Assembly: GCF_023921125.1 (NCBI RefSeq) | Contig: NZ_CP099466.1 | Coordinates: 2,232,001 to 2,296,000, forward strand | From: Arthrobacter caoxuetaonis | Lineage (GTDB): Bacteria; Actinomycetota; Actinomycetes; Actinomycetales; Micrococcaceae | Direction of reading: 5' to 3' | DNA length: 64,000 nt | Shown: piece by piece, positions 15,296 to 24,586 of the stretch | How the letters are laid out: every line of letters starts with the position of its first letter | Position numbering within the stretch: the first letter of the stretch is position 1 | Notes under the pieces: model-generated | The model's input: the letters and a program-made list of their open reading frames with translations, nothing else | Database searches by the model: none | Told to the model about the DNA's origin: nothing | Translations under genes and position numbers: made by a program

Positions 15296-18200
15296 TCAGA
15301 CCCCTGCTTTGTCCAGCCGCTGGCTGATGACCGCTGATACCCCGTCCCCGCGCATCGAGACGCCATAGAGCGCATCTGCGACTTCCATGGTCCGTTTCTG
15401 GTGCGTGATGACGATCAGCTGGCTCGATTCCCGCAGTTCCTCGAAAATCGTGATGAGCCGGCCGAGGTTGGTGTCGTCCAGGGCTGCTTCGACCTCGTCC
15501 ATCACGTAGAACGGTGACGGCCGCGCCTTGAAAATCGCCACGAGCAGCGCGACAGCCGTCAGCGAGCGCTCACCGCCGGAGAGCAGCGAGAGGCGTTTGA
15601 TCTTCTTCCCGGCCGGCCGGGCCTCCACCTCGATGCCGGTAGTCAGCATGTCCTGGGGGTCCGTCAGCACCAGCCGGCCCTCACCCCCGGGAAAGAGGCG
15701 CCCGAAGACCCGCTCGAACTGTACGGCTGTGTCCCGGAACGCCTCAGTGAAGACTTCCTCCACCCGCTGGTCCACTTCCCGGATGATGTCCATCAGGTCC
15801 TTGCGGGTGGCTTTCAGGTCCTGGAGCTGGGTACTCAGGAACTTGTGGCGTTCCTCCAGCGCAGCGAATTCTTCCAGCGCCAGCGGATTGACCTTGCCGA
15901 GCGAGCTGAGGTCCCGCTGGGCACGTTTGAGGCGTTTTTCCTGCTCGGCACGAACATAGGGCACCCCCTCGGTGACCGGATTGCCGTCGTCGTCCACCGC
16001 CACATGCAGCGCTGCCCATTTGCCGGCGGCCTCCGTGGTCCCGGCGGGCACGGGCACCAGCTGGTCCGGCCCGTACTCGGCGACCAGCCGATCGGCAGTG
16101 ATACCCAGTTCCTCGATCGACCGCGTTTCCAACGCCTCGATCCGCAGCCGCTTTTCAGCCCGCAGCAGCTCATCGCGGTGCACCGAATCCGTGAGCTTCG
16201 CCAGCTCCGCGGCGGCTTCAGCGTTGGCACTCCGCACTGTCGTGAGTTCAGCGTCCCATTCGGCCCGGACGGCTTCGGCCCGGTCCCGCTCGGCGGCTGC
16301 AGCTTCGAGCGAAACCCCGGCCCAGCGCGCGGCCAGAGCAGCTGCCTCGGCGACGGCGGCGGCACGGCTGGCCTGCGCAGCCCGAATCCGGGCCCGTTCA
16401 GCCGCAGCTTCGCGAGCCTTCCGCTCTGCCGCTGCCGCGCGTTCCAGCGATTCTGCACGGCCCGACACTGCCGCTAATTGCTCCTGGGCCGACCTCAGAG
16501 AGAGCCTGGCATCCATTTCGGCCTGCCGTGCCTGGGCAGCGGCCAGTGCCAGTGCATCCCGGCGCTCCGTCGAGGGCTCTTCCGCGTCCGCAGGCACCCC
16601 CTGGGCCGCAGCAAGCCGTTCAGTAACAGCTGCGAGGGCCTGCTGTTCCCGGGAGAGGTTCTCTTCCGCATCGGCGGCGAGGCGGGTGAGCCGTTCGGCC
16701 TCCCCCGACGCCGAGCGCAGCACGGAACCGAGTGCGCCGAGCCGTTCACCAACAGCGGCCAGCCGTGCATCCGAATCATGCAGTCCGGCCAGTGCTGCGT
16801 TCACGCGCGCCTGGGCAGCTTCCCGCTCAGCCGCAGCGCCGGCAATTGCGAACCTTGCCGCTTCCGCCCTCGCCGTTGCTTCGGCCAGGCGGGCCTCAGT
16901 CTCCTCGACGGCAGCCTGGACTTCGATCAGCCCCGGAGCAGACGCGGAGCCGCCGCGGGCACTGAATGAGGACAGCAGGTCGCCTTCCATGGTGACGGCC
17001 GTCAGCTCCGGGGCCTCGGCCAGCACCGCGGCAGCTTCCTCCAAGGTGTTCACGACGACGGCGCCGCGCAGCAAAGCGCGCACGGCAGCGTCCGCACCGG
17101 GTACCGCCTGCACTACCTCCAGAACATGGAGGCAGCCCTCAGGCAGCACCGGCATCCCGCCGTCGCCGGCTGTGGGCAGCGACGCGGCGTCCCCTCCGGC
17201 CAGGACCAGCGACACCTGGCCCCCACCGGACTGCTTGAGCAGGCTCAGGGCAGCCAGCGCCGGTTCCGTCCCGGATACTGCGAGCGCCTCAGCCGCTGGA
17301 CCGAGGGCCGCACTGACGGCGCGCTCATAGCCCGGGCGTACGGTGAGCAGGTCAGCCAGCGGCGCCAGGACGCCGTCGAGCCCTGCCTCCTGCAGTTCCT
17401 GGGTGCCGTCCTTCCGGTCCAGGCCGACCGCGAGCGCATCCCGCCGTGCGGTCAGGGTGTCCCGGTCGCGGACTGCAGCGTGTTCCTCGTCCTGCAGCTT
17501 CCGGACCCGTTCCTCGATCGATTCGAGGACGGCGGCGGCTTCTTCATACTCCGCATCCAGGCTTTCTTCCCCGGCTTCGGCTCCTGCGGCCTGGTGTTCG
17601 AGTGCCGTGAAGTCTTCCTCGGCCTTGCGCCGCCGCTCCTCGCCCTGGGCGATGGAGGCGCGGAGCCTGCCCAGTTCCGCCTCCGCCGCTTCCACGCGGG
17701 AGCGTGCTGCCGCTACGGAGCCGGACAGCCGTGCCAGTCCCTCCCGGCGGTCAGCGGCGGCCCGGAGCAGGGAGGTGAGCCGGCGCTCCTCGGCGGCGGC
17801 GTCCTCCTCCGCGGCGGCGCGGATCTCCATGGTGTCTTCGAGCGCGCCTTCACGGTCTTCGACTTCGCGGGATAGTTCTTCGGCTTCCGCGCGTACCCGG
17901 GCGGCCTGCGCCTGCAGCTTCTCCGGGTCCCGGCCCGGATCCGGCGCCGGTTCGTCCGATCCAAGCAGGCGGCGGCGTTCCTGGGCAAGCGCTGCCAGGG
18001 CACGCAGCCGCTCAGCCACCGTGGACAGGGAGTACCAGGTGTCGCGGGCGGTGTTCAGGCGCGGAGTCGCAACGGCTGCCAGCCGTTCCAGCTCTGCCAG
18101 CCGGGCGCCCTGGGCCTGGACGGCCTGTTCGATTTCCTTCCGGCGTTCCCGAAGCGCATTCTCGGCAGCGGTGTCCTGTTCGACGGCGGCGGTGAGGGTC

Positions 18201-18904
18201 ACGATGTCGTCGGCGAGCAGGCGGGCACGGGCATCCCGGACGTCCTGCTGGACCGTCTTCGCGCGCCGCGCGACGTCGGCCTGCTTGCCCAGCGGGCCGA
18301 GCTGGCGCCGCAGTTCCGAGGTCAGGTCGGTCAAGCGGGCCAGGTTGGCCTGCATCGCGTCGAGTTTGCGGACCGTCTTTTCCCGGCGGCGGCGGTGTTT
18401 GAGGATTCCTGCGGCTTCCTCGATGAACCCGCGCCGGTCCTCGGGAGAGGCGTGCAGCACTTTGTCCAGCTGCCCCTGGCCGACGATCACGTGCATTTCC
18501 CGGCCCAGGCCGGAGTCGGAAAGCAGCTCCTGGATGTCCAGCAGGCGGCAGGGGGCCCCGTTGATCGCATACTCGGATCCCCCGGCACGGAACAGCGTGC
18601 GGGAGATGGTGACTTCGGAGTACTCGATCGGCAGGGCGCCGTCGGCATTGTCAATGGTGAGGGACACCTGGGCACGGCCCAGCGGAGGTCGCCCCGACGT
18701 GCCGGCGAAGATGACATCTTCCATTTTTCCGCCGCGCAGGGTCTTCGCTCCCTGTTCCCCCATCACCCAGGCAAGGGCGTCCACCACATTGGACTTGCCT
18801 GAGCCGTTGGGACCGACTACGGCGGTCACTCCCGGCTCAAACTCGAAGGTGGTGGCCGACGCGAAGGACTTGAAGCCCCGCATCGTGAGGGTTTTTAAGT
18901 GCAC
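15296..18904 (-). CDS. smc: chromosome segregation ATPase SMC
   Basis: 1202 aa, start GTG at 18902-18904 behind AGAGG, giving VHLKTLTMRGFKSFA, the conserved beginning. Head: Walker A GPNGSGKSNVVDAL (about 32-45), then two long coiled coils (about 170-500 and 660-1000, rich in Ala, Glu, Arg) around a hinge (about 510-640, GVLAPLADLLTVRPGYERAV). C-terminal head has the signature LSGGERSLTAVALL and Walker B FYVMDEVEAALDD. It is the core of bacterial condensin with ScpAB, which are not in the window. It is divergent from the ole operon. Confidence 0.97.
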   Translation of the reverse strand: MHLKTLTMRGFKSFASATTFEFEPGVTAVVGPNGSGKSNVVDALAWVMGEQGAKTLRGGKMEDVIFAGTSGRPPLGRAQVSLTIDNADGALPIEYSEVTISRTLFRAGGSEYAINGAPCRLLDIQELLSDSGLGREMHVIVGQGQLDKVLHASPEDRRGFIEEAAGILKHRRRREKTVRKLDAMQANLARLTDLTSELRRQLGPLGKQADVARRAKTVQQDVRDARARLLADDIVTLTAAVEQDTAAENALRERRKEIEQAVQAQGARLAELERLAAVATPRLNTARDTWYSLSTVAERLRALAALAQERRRLLGSDEPAPDPGRDPEKLQAQAARVRAEAEELSREVEDREGALEDTMEIRAAAEEDAAAEERRLTSLLRAAADRREGLARLSGSVAAARSRVEAAEAELGRLRASIAQGEERRRKAEEDFTALEHQAAGAEAGEESLDAEYEEAAAVLESIEERVRKLQDEEHAAVRDRDTLTARRDALAVGLDRKDGTQELQEAGLDGVLAPLADLLTVRPGYERAVSAALGPAAEALAVSGTEPALAALSLLKQSGGGQVSLVLAGGDAASLPTAGDGGMPVLPEGCLHVLEVVQAVPGADAAVRALLRGAVVVNTLEEAAAVLAEAPELTAVTMEGDLLSSFSARGGSASAPGLIEVQAAVEETEARLAEATARAEAARFAIAGAAAEREAAQARVNAALAGLHDSDARLAAVGERLGALGSVLRSASGEAERLTRLAADAEENLSREQQALAAVTERLAAAQGVPADAEEPSTERRDALALAAAQARQAEMDARLSLRSAQEQLAAVSGRAESLERAAAAERKAREAAAERARIRAAQASRAAAVAEAAALAARWAGVSLEAAAAERDRAEAVRAEWDAELTTVRSANAEAAAELAKLTDSVHRDELLRAEKRLRIEALETRSIEELGITADRLVAEYGPDQLVPVPAGTTEAAGKWAALHVAVDDDGNPVTEGVPYVRAEQEKRLKRAQRDLSSLGKVNPLALEEFAALEERHKFLSTQLQDLKATRKDLMDIIREVDQRVEEVFTEAFRDTAVQFERVFGRLFPGGEGRLVLTDPQDMLTTGIEVEARPAGKKIKRLSLLSGGERSLTAVALLVAIFKARPSPFYVMDEVEAALDDTNLGRLITIFEELRESSQLIVITHQKRTMEVADALYGVSMRGDGVSAVISQRLDKAGV

Positions 18905-19117
18905 TGGCCTCTGTCTCTCTTTTGTGGAAGATTCCCTAAAGCCGGGCGGTGCCCCACACTTAAGCGCAGTACTCGCAGAGCGTAATCCGGGATTTCGCGC
19001 GTTCCAGGCCGGGCAGGAAAGTAGGCTTCTAAGAGAATCATATGGTTCGACGGCGCCGTTACGGGCTTGACCGGGCCCGGACCTCGATCTTTTTTGGCAG
19101 CAGACAAGGCAGGCATT

Positions 19118-20143
19118 TTGAGCGGGAACTTCAACTTCCATCACACCAACACCGCGCTCCTGAGCGTCAAGAGCGTAGAAGCGCCCGTTGTTGTCAGTTC
19201 TCAGGAGTTCGACGAACGGCTCTCGCCGTCCTTGAAACGGCTGAGGCTTTCCAAGGGCCTCCTGGAACGGGTAGCCGGCGTCAGCGAACGGCGGTGGTGG
19301 GCACCCGGGTCGACTTTCGAGGACGGGGCGATCGAGGCAGGGGCCAAGGCGATGGCCGAAGCCGGCGTCGAGCCTTCGCAGATCGGCCTGTTGATCAATA
19401 CCTCAGTGACCCGCAAGAACCTCGAGCCGTCCGTTGCCGTGAAAATCCACCACAGCCTTGGCCTGCCGTCCTCTTGCCTGAACTTTGACCTCGCCAATGC
19501 CTGCCTCGGGTTCGTCAACGGCATCACCATGGCCTCCAACATGATCGAGTCGGGCCAGATCGATTACGCCCTGATCGTCGCCGGCGAAGACTCGCAGGGC
19601 GTCCAGGAAGCCACGTTCGGCCGCCTGAACCGTGAAGACTCCACACGGCAGGACTACCTGCGCGAGTTCGCGACCCTGACGCTGGGCAGCGGGGCCGCGG
19701 CTGCCGTAATCGGCCGGGCCGGGGACCACCCCGGTTCGCACCGCATCCTGGGCGGGGTCTCGCGGGCCGGCACCGAGCACCACGAGCTCTGCGTGGGCGG
19801 CGAAGGCGGAATGTATACCGACACCAAGGGACTGCTGGAAGGCGGCCTGGACCTGGTGGTCACCGCCTGGCACGAAGCGCAGGAGAACGGCTGGGACTGG
19901 AAGGGCATGGACCGCTACGTCACCCACCAGGTTTCAAACTCCTACACGAACGCCATCATCAAGGCCGTGGAGCTGGAGAAGGAACGCGTTCCGATCACCT
20001 TCCCCCGGTGGGGCAATGTTGGCCCCGCCTCGCTGCCTATGACCCTTGCCCAGGAAGCCCGCACCCTGCATCCCGGGGACCGGGTGCTGTGCATGGGCGT
20101 GGGATCAGGCCTGAACACCACCATGATGGAAATCGCGTGGTAG
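19118..20143 (+). CDS. oleA: OleA, head-to-head acyl-CoA condensing enzyme
   Basis: A thiolase-superfamily (FabH-like) enzyme that performs a non-decarboxylative Claisen condensation of two fatty acyl-CoAs to a 2-alkyl-3-ketoacid, step one of long-chain olefin synthesis. NFDLANACLGFVNG carries the catalytic Cys (about 129); YVTHQVSN and RWGNVGPASLP supply His and Asn. The start taken is TTG at 19118 (LSGNFNFHHTNTALLSV) with AAGGCAGG upstream; an earlier TTG at 19067 is possible. It overlaps oleBC by seven bases. The complete oleA-oleBC-oleD set makes the OleA call firm. Confidence 0.93.
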   Translation: MSGNFNFHHTNTALLSVKSVEAPVVVSSQEFDERLSPSLKRLRLSKGLLERVAGVSERRWWAPGSTFEDGAIEAGAKAMAEAGVEPSQIGLLINTSVTRKNLEPSVAVKIHHSLGLPSSCLNFDLANACLGFVNGITMASNMIESGQIDYALIVAGEDSQGVQEATFGRLNREDSTRQDYLREFATLTLGSGAAAAVIGRAGDHPGSHRILGGVSRAGTEHHELCVGGEGGMYTDTKGLLEGGLDLVVTAWHEAQENGWDWKGMDRYVTHQVSNSYTNAIIKAVELEKERVPITFPRWGNVGPASLPMTLAQEARTLHPGDRVLCMGVGSGLNTTMMEIAW

Positions 20144-22767
20144 CTGAGCTTTGGCCCGGTGTTCCGGCCGCCTGGTCCCGCTATGTCCAGGTGCCCTCCA
20201 CCGCGGCTGTCGACCGTCCGGGAACCGTCCATGAGTGGCATCTCCTCGATAACGCTGCGGACCTTGAGTCCAGGGGCGTGGAACCTGCCGGGACCCTGCT
20301 CTGCGTCCATGGCAACCCCACCTGGTCCTATCTGTGGCGTGCCCTGTCGGCCGCCGGAAGCTCGGCTGAAAAGCCCTGGCGGGTCATCGCCGTCGACCAG
20401 CTGGACATGGGTTTCTCTGCCCGGACCGGAACGTTCCGCCGTCTGGCCGACCGCATCACCGACCTGGGCAACCTCACTTCTGCTCTCGGGCTCACCGGAC
20501 CGGTGGTCACGGTTGGGCACGACTGGGGCGGGATCATTTCCCTCGGCTGGGCGCTGCAGCACCAGGAACAGCTTGCCGGGGTGGTGCTCACGAACACCGC
20601 CGTGCACCCTGCCGGGTTCTCCCTGCCGCCTGCCCTCCGGCTGGCACTGCATCCGGCGGTCCACGGGTGGGGCACCGTGAGCACGGATGCCTTTATCCGC
20701 GTCACCCATTCCCTCGCCCAGCCCGCCCTGGCACGGGAGGTGCGTGCTGCCTTTGCGGCACCGTACCGCGGGGCAGGCCGCCGGGCCGGCGTCGGAAACT
20801 TCGTGGCCGACATCCCCGCCGATGAAACGCACCCCAGCTACCGGGCCCTGGAGCAGGTCGCCGAAGGCATCCGCCGGCTCAAGATCCCGGCGCTGGCACT
20901 CTGGGGGCCGAAGGACCCGGTCTTCTCCGACCGGTACCTGCGGGACCTGATCAGCAGGATGCGGCACCTGGATGTCCACCGCTTCGAAGGCGCAGGGCAT
21001 CTCGTCGGGGAGGACCGGGATATTGCAGGCCCGATCCTGGCCTGGCTGGAGTCCGTTGCCGGCCAGGCGGCGGAAACGCCGCAGACCGGGACGCCTGCCG
21101 AAAGCGCGGACGAGTTCCGTCCGATGCTCGCCGAGCTGCTCGAGCGCAACGAAGACAATTCACCCGCCGTCGTCGACATGGCCCCGGCTGCGTCCGGGAA
21201 AGCTCCGGCAGTGCTGTCCTGGGCCGAACTCGGCACCCGGGTTAACGCGCTTGCCGCCGGGCTGGCCGGCATCGGAGTCCGCCCGGGCAGCCGGGTGAAC
21301 CTGCTGGTTCCGCCCGGCAGCGAGCTCACCACCCTCATCTACGCCTGCCTGCGCCTCGGCGCGGTAGTGGTGGTGGCCGACGCCGGACTGGGCACCAAGG
21401 GCCTGAGCCGTGCCATCAAGGGCGCTGGGCCGGACTTCATCGTGGGAATCGAACGCGGCCTGACCGGCGCGCGGCTCTTCGGCTGGCCCGGCACCCGCGT
21501 CCTGGCCGGCGAAGCTTCCCCGGCCAGGCGCCGCCTGCTGGGTGCAGCGCACACGGTGGCGGAACTGACCGCAGCAGGCACCGGACAGCCCGTCCCCGAC
21601 TGGCAGGTTGAGCCCGACGCCGACGCCGCGGTCCTCTTCACCTCAGGCTCCACCGGCCCGGCCAAGGGCGCCGTCTATACCCACCGCCGGCTTGCCGCGA
21701 TGCGGGACACGCTGCGCCGGACGTACAACCTCAAGGCCGGGTCCTCCCTGGTGGCAGGTTTCGCGCCGTTCGCCCTGCTGGGTCCGGCACTGGGTGCCAC
21801 CAGCGTCACACCGGACATGGATGTCACTGCTCCCCGGACACTGACCGCCGCAGCCTTGGCTGACGCCGCTGCGGCTGTCCAGGCCACCACGGTGTTCGCC
21901 TCCCCGGCTGCACTGACCAATGTGCTGGCCACCGCCGGGGACCTCGACGCCGCTCAGCGCACCGCACTGTCACAGGTGGACCTGCTGCTCTCCGCCGGGG
22001 CTCCCATCCCGGAAGCGCTGCTGGCCCGGGTGCAGGACCTCGTCCCGGCTGCTGCCCTGCACACTCCCTACGGAATGACCGAGGCACTGCCGGTCACGGA
22101 CATCAGCCTGGAACAGATCCGCAAGGCAGGTACCGGAAACGGCGTCTGCGTTGGCACGGCAGTAGCCGGCGCCCGCGTGGCCCTTGCACCTCTTTCCGCA
22201 GACGGCACCGCCGGCAGCGAGATCTCCGAGGCCCCCGGAACCACCGGGGAAATCCTGGTCAGCGCACCGCATGTGAAGGACCGGTACGACCGGCTCTGGA
22301 TCACCGAGGCCCACAGCAGTTCGCTGCCGGGCTGGCACCGGACAGGGGACGTGGGCCATTTCGACGCCGACGGCCGGCTGTGGGTAGAGGGCCGGCTTGG
22401 CCATGTGCTCACCACCCCGGCCGGACCGGTCACCCCGGTCGCCGCGGAGCAGGCCGCCGAGTCAGTCCCCGCAGTCCGTCTGGCGGCCCTCGTGGGCGTG
22501 GGTCCGGCCGGAACGCAGGTGCCGGTGGCCGTGGTGGAAACCGCCGACGGCGTCCGCAGGCCCGGGCCGGCCGAAGATTCCCTGGCCGCCGACGTCCGCA
22601 CCGCCGTCGCCGACCGCTGCGGACTGGATCTGGCCGCCGTGCTGGTGCTTCCGCAGATGCCCACGGACATCCGGCACAATTCCAAGATTGACCGCTCCGC
22701 TCTGGGAGTCTGGGCCGCCCAGGTCCTGGCCGGCGGACGGATCACGGCACCGGGGGCGCGCCGATGA
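20137..22767 (+). CDS. oleBC: OleBC fusion: beta-lactone decarboxylase plus beta-lactone synthetase
   Basis: 876 aa. Residues about 1-308 are an alpha/beta-hydrolase of the haloalkane-dehalogenase type, with nucleophile Asp129 in VGHDWGG and His288 in GAGHLVGED: OleB, which turns the cis-beta-lactone into a cis-olefin and CO2. Residues about 325-876 are an ANL adenylate-forming enzyme with FTSGSTGPAKG (about 501), TPYGMTE, WHRTGD and the C-terminal HNSKIDR lysine: OleC, the beta-lactone synthetase. The fusion is known from actinobacterial olefin producers such as Micrococcus. The start is GTG at 20137 inside the end of oleA. It overlaps oleD by ATGA. Confidence 0.93.
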   Translation: MVAELWPGVPAAWSRYVQVPSTAAVDRPGTVHEWHLLDNAADLESRGVEPAGTLLCVHGNPTWSYLWRALSAAGSSAEKPWRVIAVDQLDMGFSARTGTFRRLADRITDLGNLTSALGLTGPVVTVGHDWGGIISLGWALQHQEQLAGVVLTNTAVHPAGFSLPPALRLALHPAVHGWGTVSTDAFIRVTHSLAQPALAREVRAAFAAPYRGAGRRAGVGNFVADIPADETHPSYRALEQVAEGIRRLKIPALALWGPKDPVFSDRYLRDLISRMRHLDVHRFEGAGHLVGEDRDIAGPILAWLESVAGQAAETPQTGTPAESADEFRPMLAELLERNEDNSPAVVDMAPAASGKAPAVLSWAELGTRVNALAAGLAGIGVRPGSRVNLLVPPGSELTTLIYACLRLGAVVVVADAGLGTKGLSRAIKGAGPDFIVGIERGLTGARLFGWPGTRVLAGEASPARRRLLGAAHTVAELTAAGTGQPVPDWQVEPDADAAVLFTSGSTGPAKGAVYTHRRLAAMRDTLRRTYNLKAGSSLVAGFAPFALLGPALGATSVTPDMDVTAPRTLTAAALADAAAAVQATTVFASPAALTNVLATAGDLDAAQRTALSQVDLLLSAGAPIPEALLARVQDLVPAAALHTPYGMTEALPVTDISLEQIRKAGTGNGVCVGTAVAGARVALAPLSADGTAGSEISEAPGTTGEILVSAPHVKDRYDRLWITEAHSSSLPGWHRTGDVGHFDADGRLWVEGRLGHVLTTPAGPVTPVAAEQAAESVPAVRLAALVGVGPAGTQVPVAVVETADGVRRPGPAEDSLAADVRTAVADRCGLDLAAVLVLPQMPTDIRHNSKIDRSALGVWAAQVLAGGRITAPGARR

Positions 22768-23750
22768 GCCGCCGGATCCTCGTCACCGGCGCCAGCGGCC
22801 TGCTCGGCGGCGCCGTCGCCGGCGTCCTGGCCGGGCAGGGACACTTTGTGCGCACCCTGCAGCGGCGCCCCGCGTCCGTTTCCGGCCTGGAGTTCGTCGC
22901 CGGGTCCATCACGAACCGCACGGCGGTGGACGCAGCCATGGCGGGAATGGACGCCGTCGTGCACCTCGCTGCAAAGGTGTCCTTCACCGGCGAGTGGTCC
23001 GAGTTCCAGGCCACCAACATCGAAGGCACCCGCAACGTCCTGGACGCTGCCCGGGCTGCAGGGGTACGCGACGTCGTGTTTGTGTCCTCCCCCTCGGTCG
23101 CCCACTTCGGTGAGCCCATTGCCGGTGCGGGCGCGGGCACCGCGGATCCTGGACGGGCCCGCGGCCACTATGCCCGGTCCAAGGCCGCCGCGGAACTCCT
23201 CGCGCTGGCTGAGGATTCCCCGGGTTTCCGGGTTGCCGCCATCCGGCCGCACATTGTCTGGGGGCCCGGTGACACCCAGCTGGTGGAACGGGTGATGGAC
23301 CGGGCGCGCTCCGGACGGCTGCCCCTGCTCGACGGCGGCGCTGCCCTGATCGACACCACGTACCTGGACAATGCCTCCGCCGCCATTGCGCGTGCACTGG
23401 ACCGGATGGAATACGCCCGCGGACAGGCGCTGGTGGTCACCAACGGCCAGCCGCGCATGGTCCGGGAGATGATCTCCGGAATCTGCGCTGCCGCCGGCAT
23501 CCCGGCGCCGTCGTTCAGTGTGCCCGGCTGGCTGGCCCGCGGCGCCGGCAGCGTTCTTGAAAAGGCCTGGCTCGCTGCCGGGGCCCGTGGACTGGTGGAG
23601 GACGAACCTCCCATGACCAGGTTCTTGGCCGAGCAGCTGTCCACCTCGCACTGGTTTGACCAACGGCACACCCGTCAGGTGCTCGACTGGCAGCCGGAGG
23701 TGTCCGTCGAGGAGGGCATGGCCCGCCTGGCCAAGCACTACGCCGCATAG
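22764..23750 (+). CDS. oleD: OleD, NADPH-dependent 2-alkyl-3-ketoalkanoate reductase
   Basis: 328-residue extended short-chain dehydrogenase. The Rossmann motif VTGASGLLGGAV is at the N-terminus and the catalytic YARSK (Tyr and Lys) at about 132-136, with Ser in VFVSSPSV. It reduces the OleA product to the 2-alkyl-3-hydroxyacid, the substrate of OleC. The start codon overlaps the oleBC stop (ATGA), so translation is coupled. It completes the pathway from fatty acyl-CoA to long-chain internal olefin. Confidence 0.92.
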   Translation: MSRRILVTGASGLLGGAVAGVLAGQGHFVRTLQRRPASVSGLEFVAGSITNRTAVDAAMAGMDAVVHLAAKVSFTGEWSEFQATNIEGTRNVLDAARAAGVRDVVFVSSPSVAHFGEPIAGAGAGTADPGRARGHYARSKAAAELLALAEDSPGFRVAAIRPHIVWGPGDTQLVERVMDRARSGRLPLLDGGAALIDTTYLDNASAAIARALDRMEYARGQALVVTNGQPRMVREMISGICAAAGIPAPSFSVPGWLARGAGSVLEKAWLAAGARGLVEDEPPMTRFLAEQLSTSHWFDQRHTRQVLDWQPEVSVEEGMARLAKHYAA

Positions 23751-23760
23751 GATGGCAGGG

Positions 23761-24579
23761 ATGAAGACTCTCGAACAGACCCAGTCCTGGCCCGCAGGGA
23801 ACGTTTCCGCCGCCGTCGTCACTGCCGACGGCACAGTGCTGGCAAGCGCCGGTCACCAGGACAAGCGCTATCCGCTGGCCTCCGTCACCAAGCTGCTGAC
23901 CGCGTACGCGTTCCAGGTGGCCCTGGAAGAAGAGGCCGTTGCCCTGGACGATCCGGCAGGTCCGGAAGGGTCCACCATCCGGCATCTGCTGGCCCACACC
24001 GGCGGCTACGACTTTGGCGACCGTACGGTCCGCTACGAGCCCGGAACCCGGCGCCTGTACTCCAATGCCGGCTTCGAGGTGCTGGGTGAGCATCTGGAAG
24101 AGGCCACGGGCATCGCTTTCAAGGACTACCTCTCCGAGGCAGTCCTGACGCCGCTGGGCATGAAGGACACATCCCTGGACGGCTCCCCGGCTGCCGGCGC
24201 GGTCTCTACCGCGGCGGACCTGTCCCGGTTCGCTGCCGAGCTGCAGAATCCCCGCCTGGTCTCCGCGAACTCAATGGCCGCTGCCACCTCCGTGGTGTTT
24301 CCCGGCCTGGCCGGTGTGCTGCCCGGCTTCGGCCGGCAGAAGGAAAACGACTGGGGCCTGGGCTTCGAGATCCGCAACGGGAAGTCTCCGCACTGGACGG
24401 GACAGTCCAACTCCCCGCGCACCTTTGGGCACTTCGGCCAGTCCGGGACGTTCCTGTGGGTGGATCCGGAGCTGAAAGCCGCTGCAGTCGTGCTTACCGA
24501 CCGGGACTTCGGGCCGTGGGCTGCCGAAGTGTGGCCGGTGTACAACGACGCCTTGGTTGCCGAGCTGCGCAGCAGCTAA
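23761..24579 (+). CDS. serine hydrolase of the beta-lactamase/esterase VIII family
   Basis: 272 aa with the three signature motifs of class C beta-lactamase-like enzymes: SVTK (Ser41, Lys44), YSN (Tyr100) and HFGQSG near residue 220. There is no signal peptide, so it is cytoplasmic and not an ordinary beta-lactamase or PBP; an esterase or amidase role is likelier. The start ATG at 23761 has AGGA eight bases upstream; ATG at 23752 is an alternative. It begins 10 bp after oleD and is almost certainly in the ole transcript. A part in olefin or acyl-chain metabolism is inference. Confidence 0.8.
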   Translation: MKTLEQTQSWPAGNVSAAVVTADGTVLASAGHQDKRYPLASVTKLLTAYAFQVALEEEAVALDDPAGPEGSTIRHLLAHTGGYDFGDRTVRYEPGTRRLYSNAGFEVLGEHLEEATGIAFKDYLSEAVLTPLGMKDTSLDGSPAAGAVSTAADLSRFAAELQNPRLVSANSMAAATSVVFPGLAGVLPGFGRQKENDWGLGFEIRNGKSPHWTGQSNSPRTFGHFGQSGTFLWVDPELKAAAVVLTDRDFGPWAAEVWPVYNDALVAELRSS

Positions 24580-24586
24580 ACCGGCG

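Noticed and set aside
15972..17330. Another long plus-strand frame (452 codons) inside smc
   Set aside because: Same reason; low-complexity translation caused by G+C-rich codons read in antisense.
17343..19070. Long open frame (575 codons) on the plus strand opposite smc
   Set aside because: It is the antisense shadow of the smc coiled-coil codons: Ser/Arg/Ala-rich sequence without family motifs, while the minus-strand frame is a complete SMC protein.
23752..24579. The serine hydrolase gene as a beta-lactamase conferring resistance
   Set aside because: SxxK, YxN and HxG motifs are present, but there is no signal peptide and the context is lipid metabolism; the motifs are shared with esterases and peptidases.
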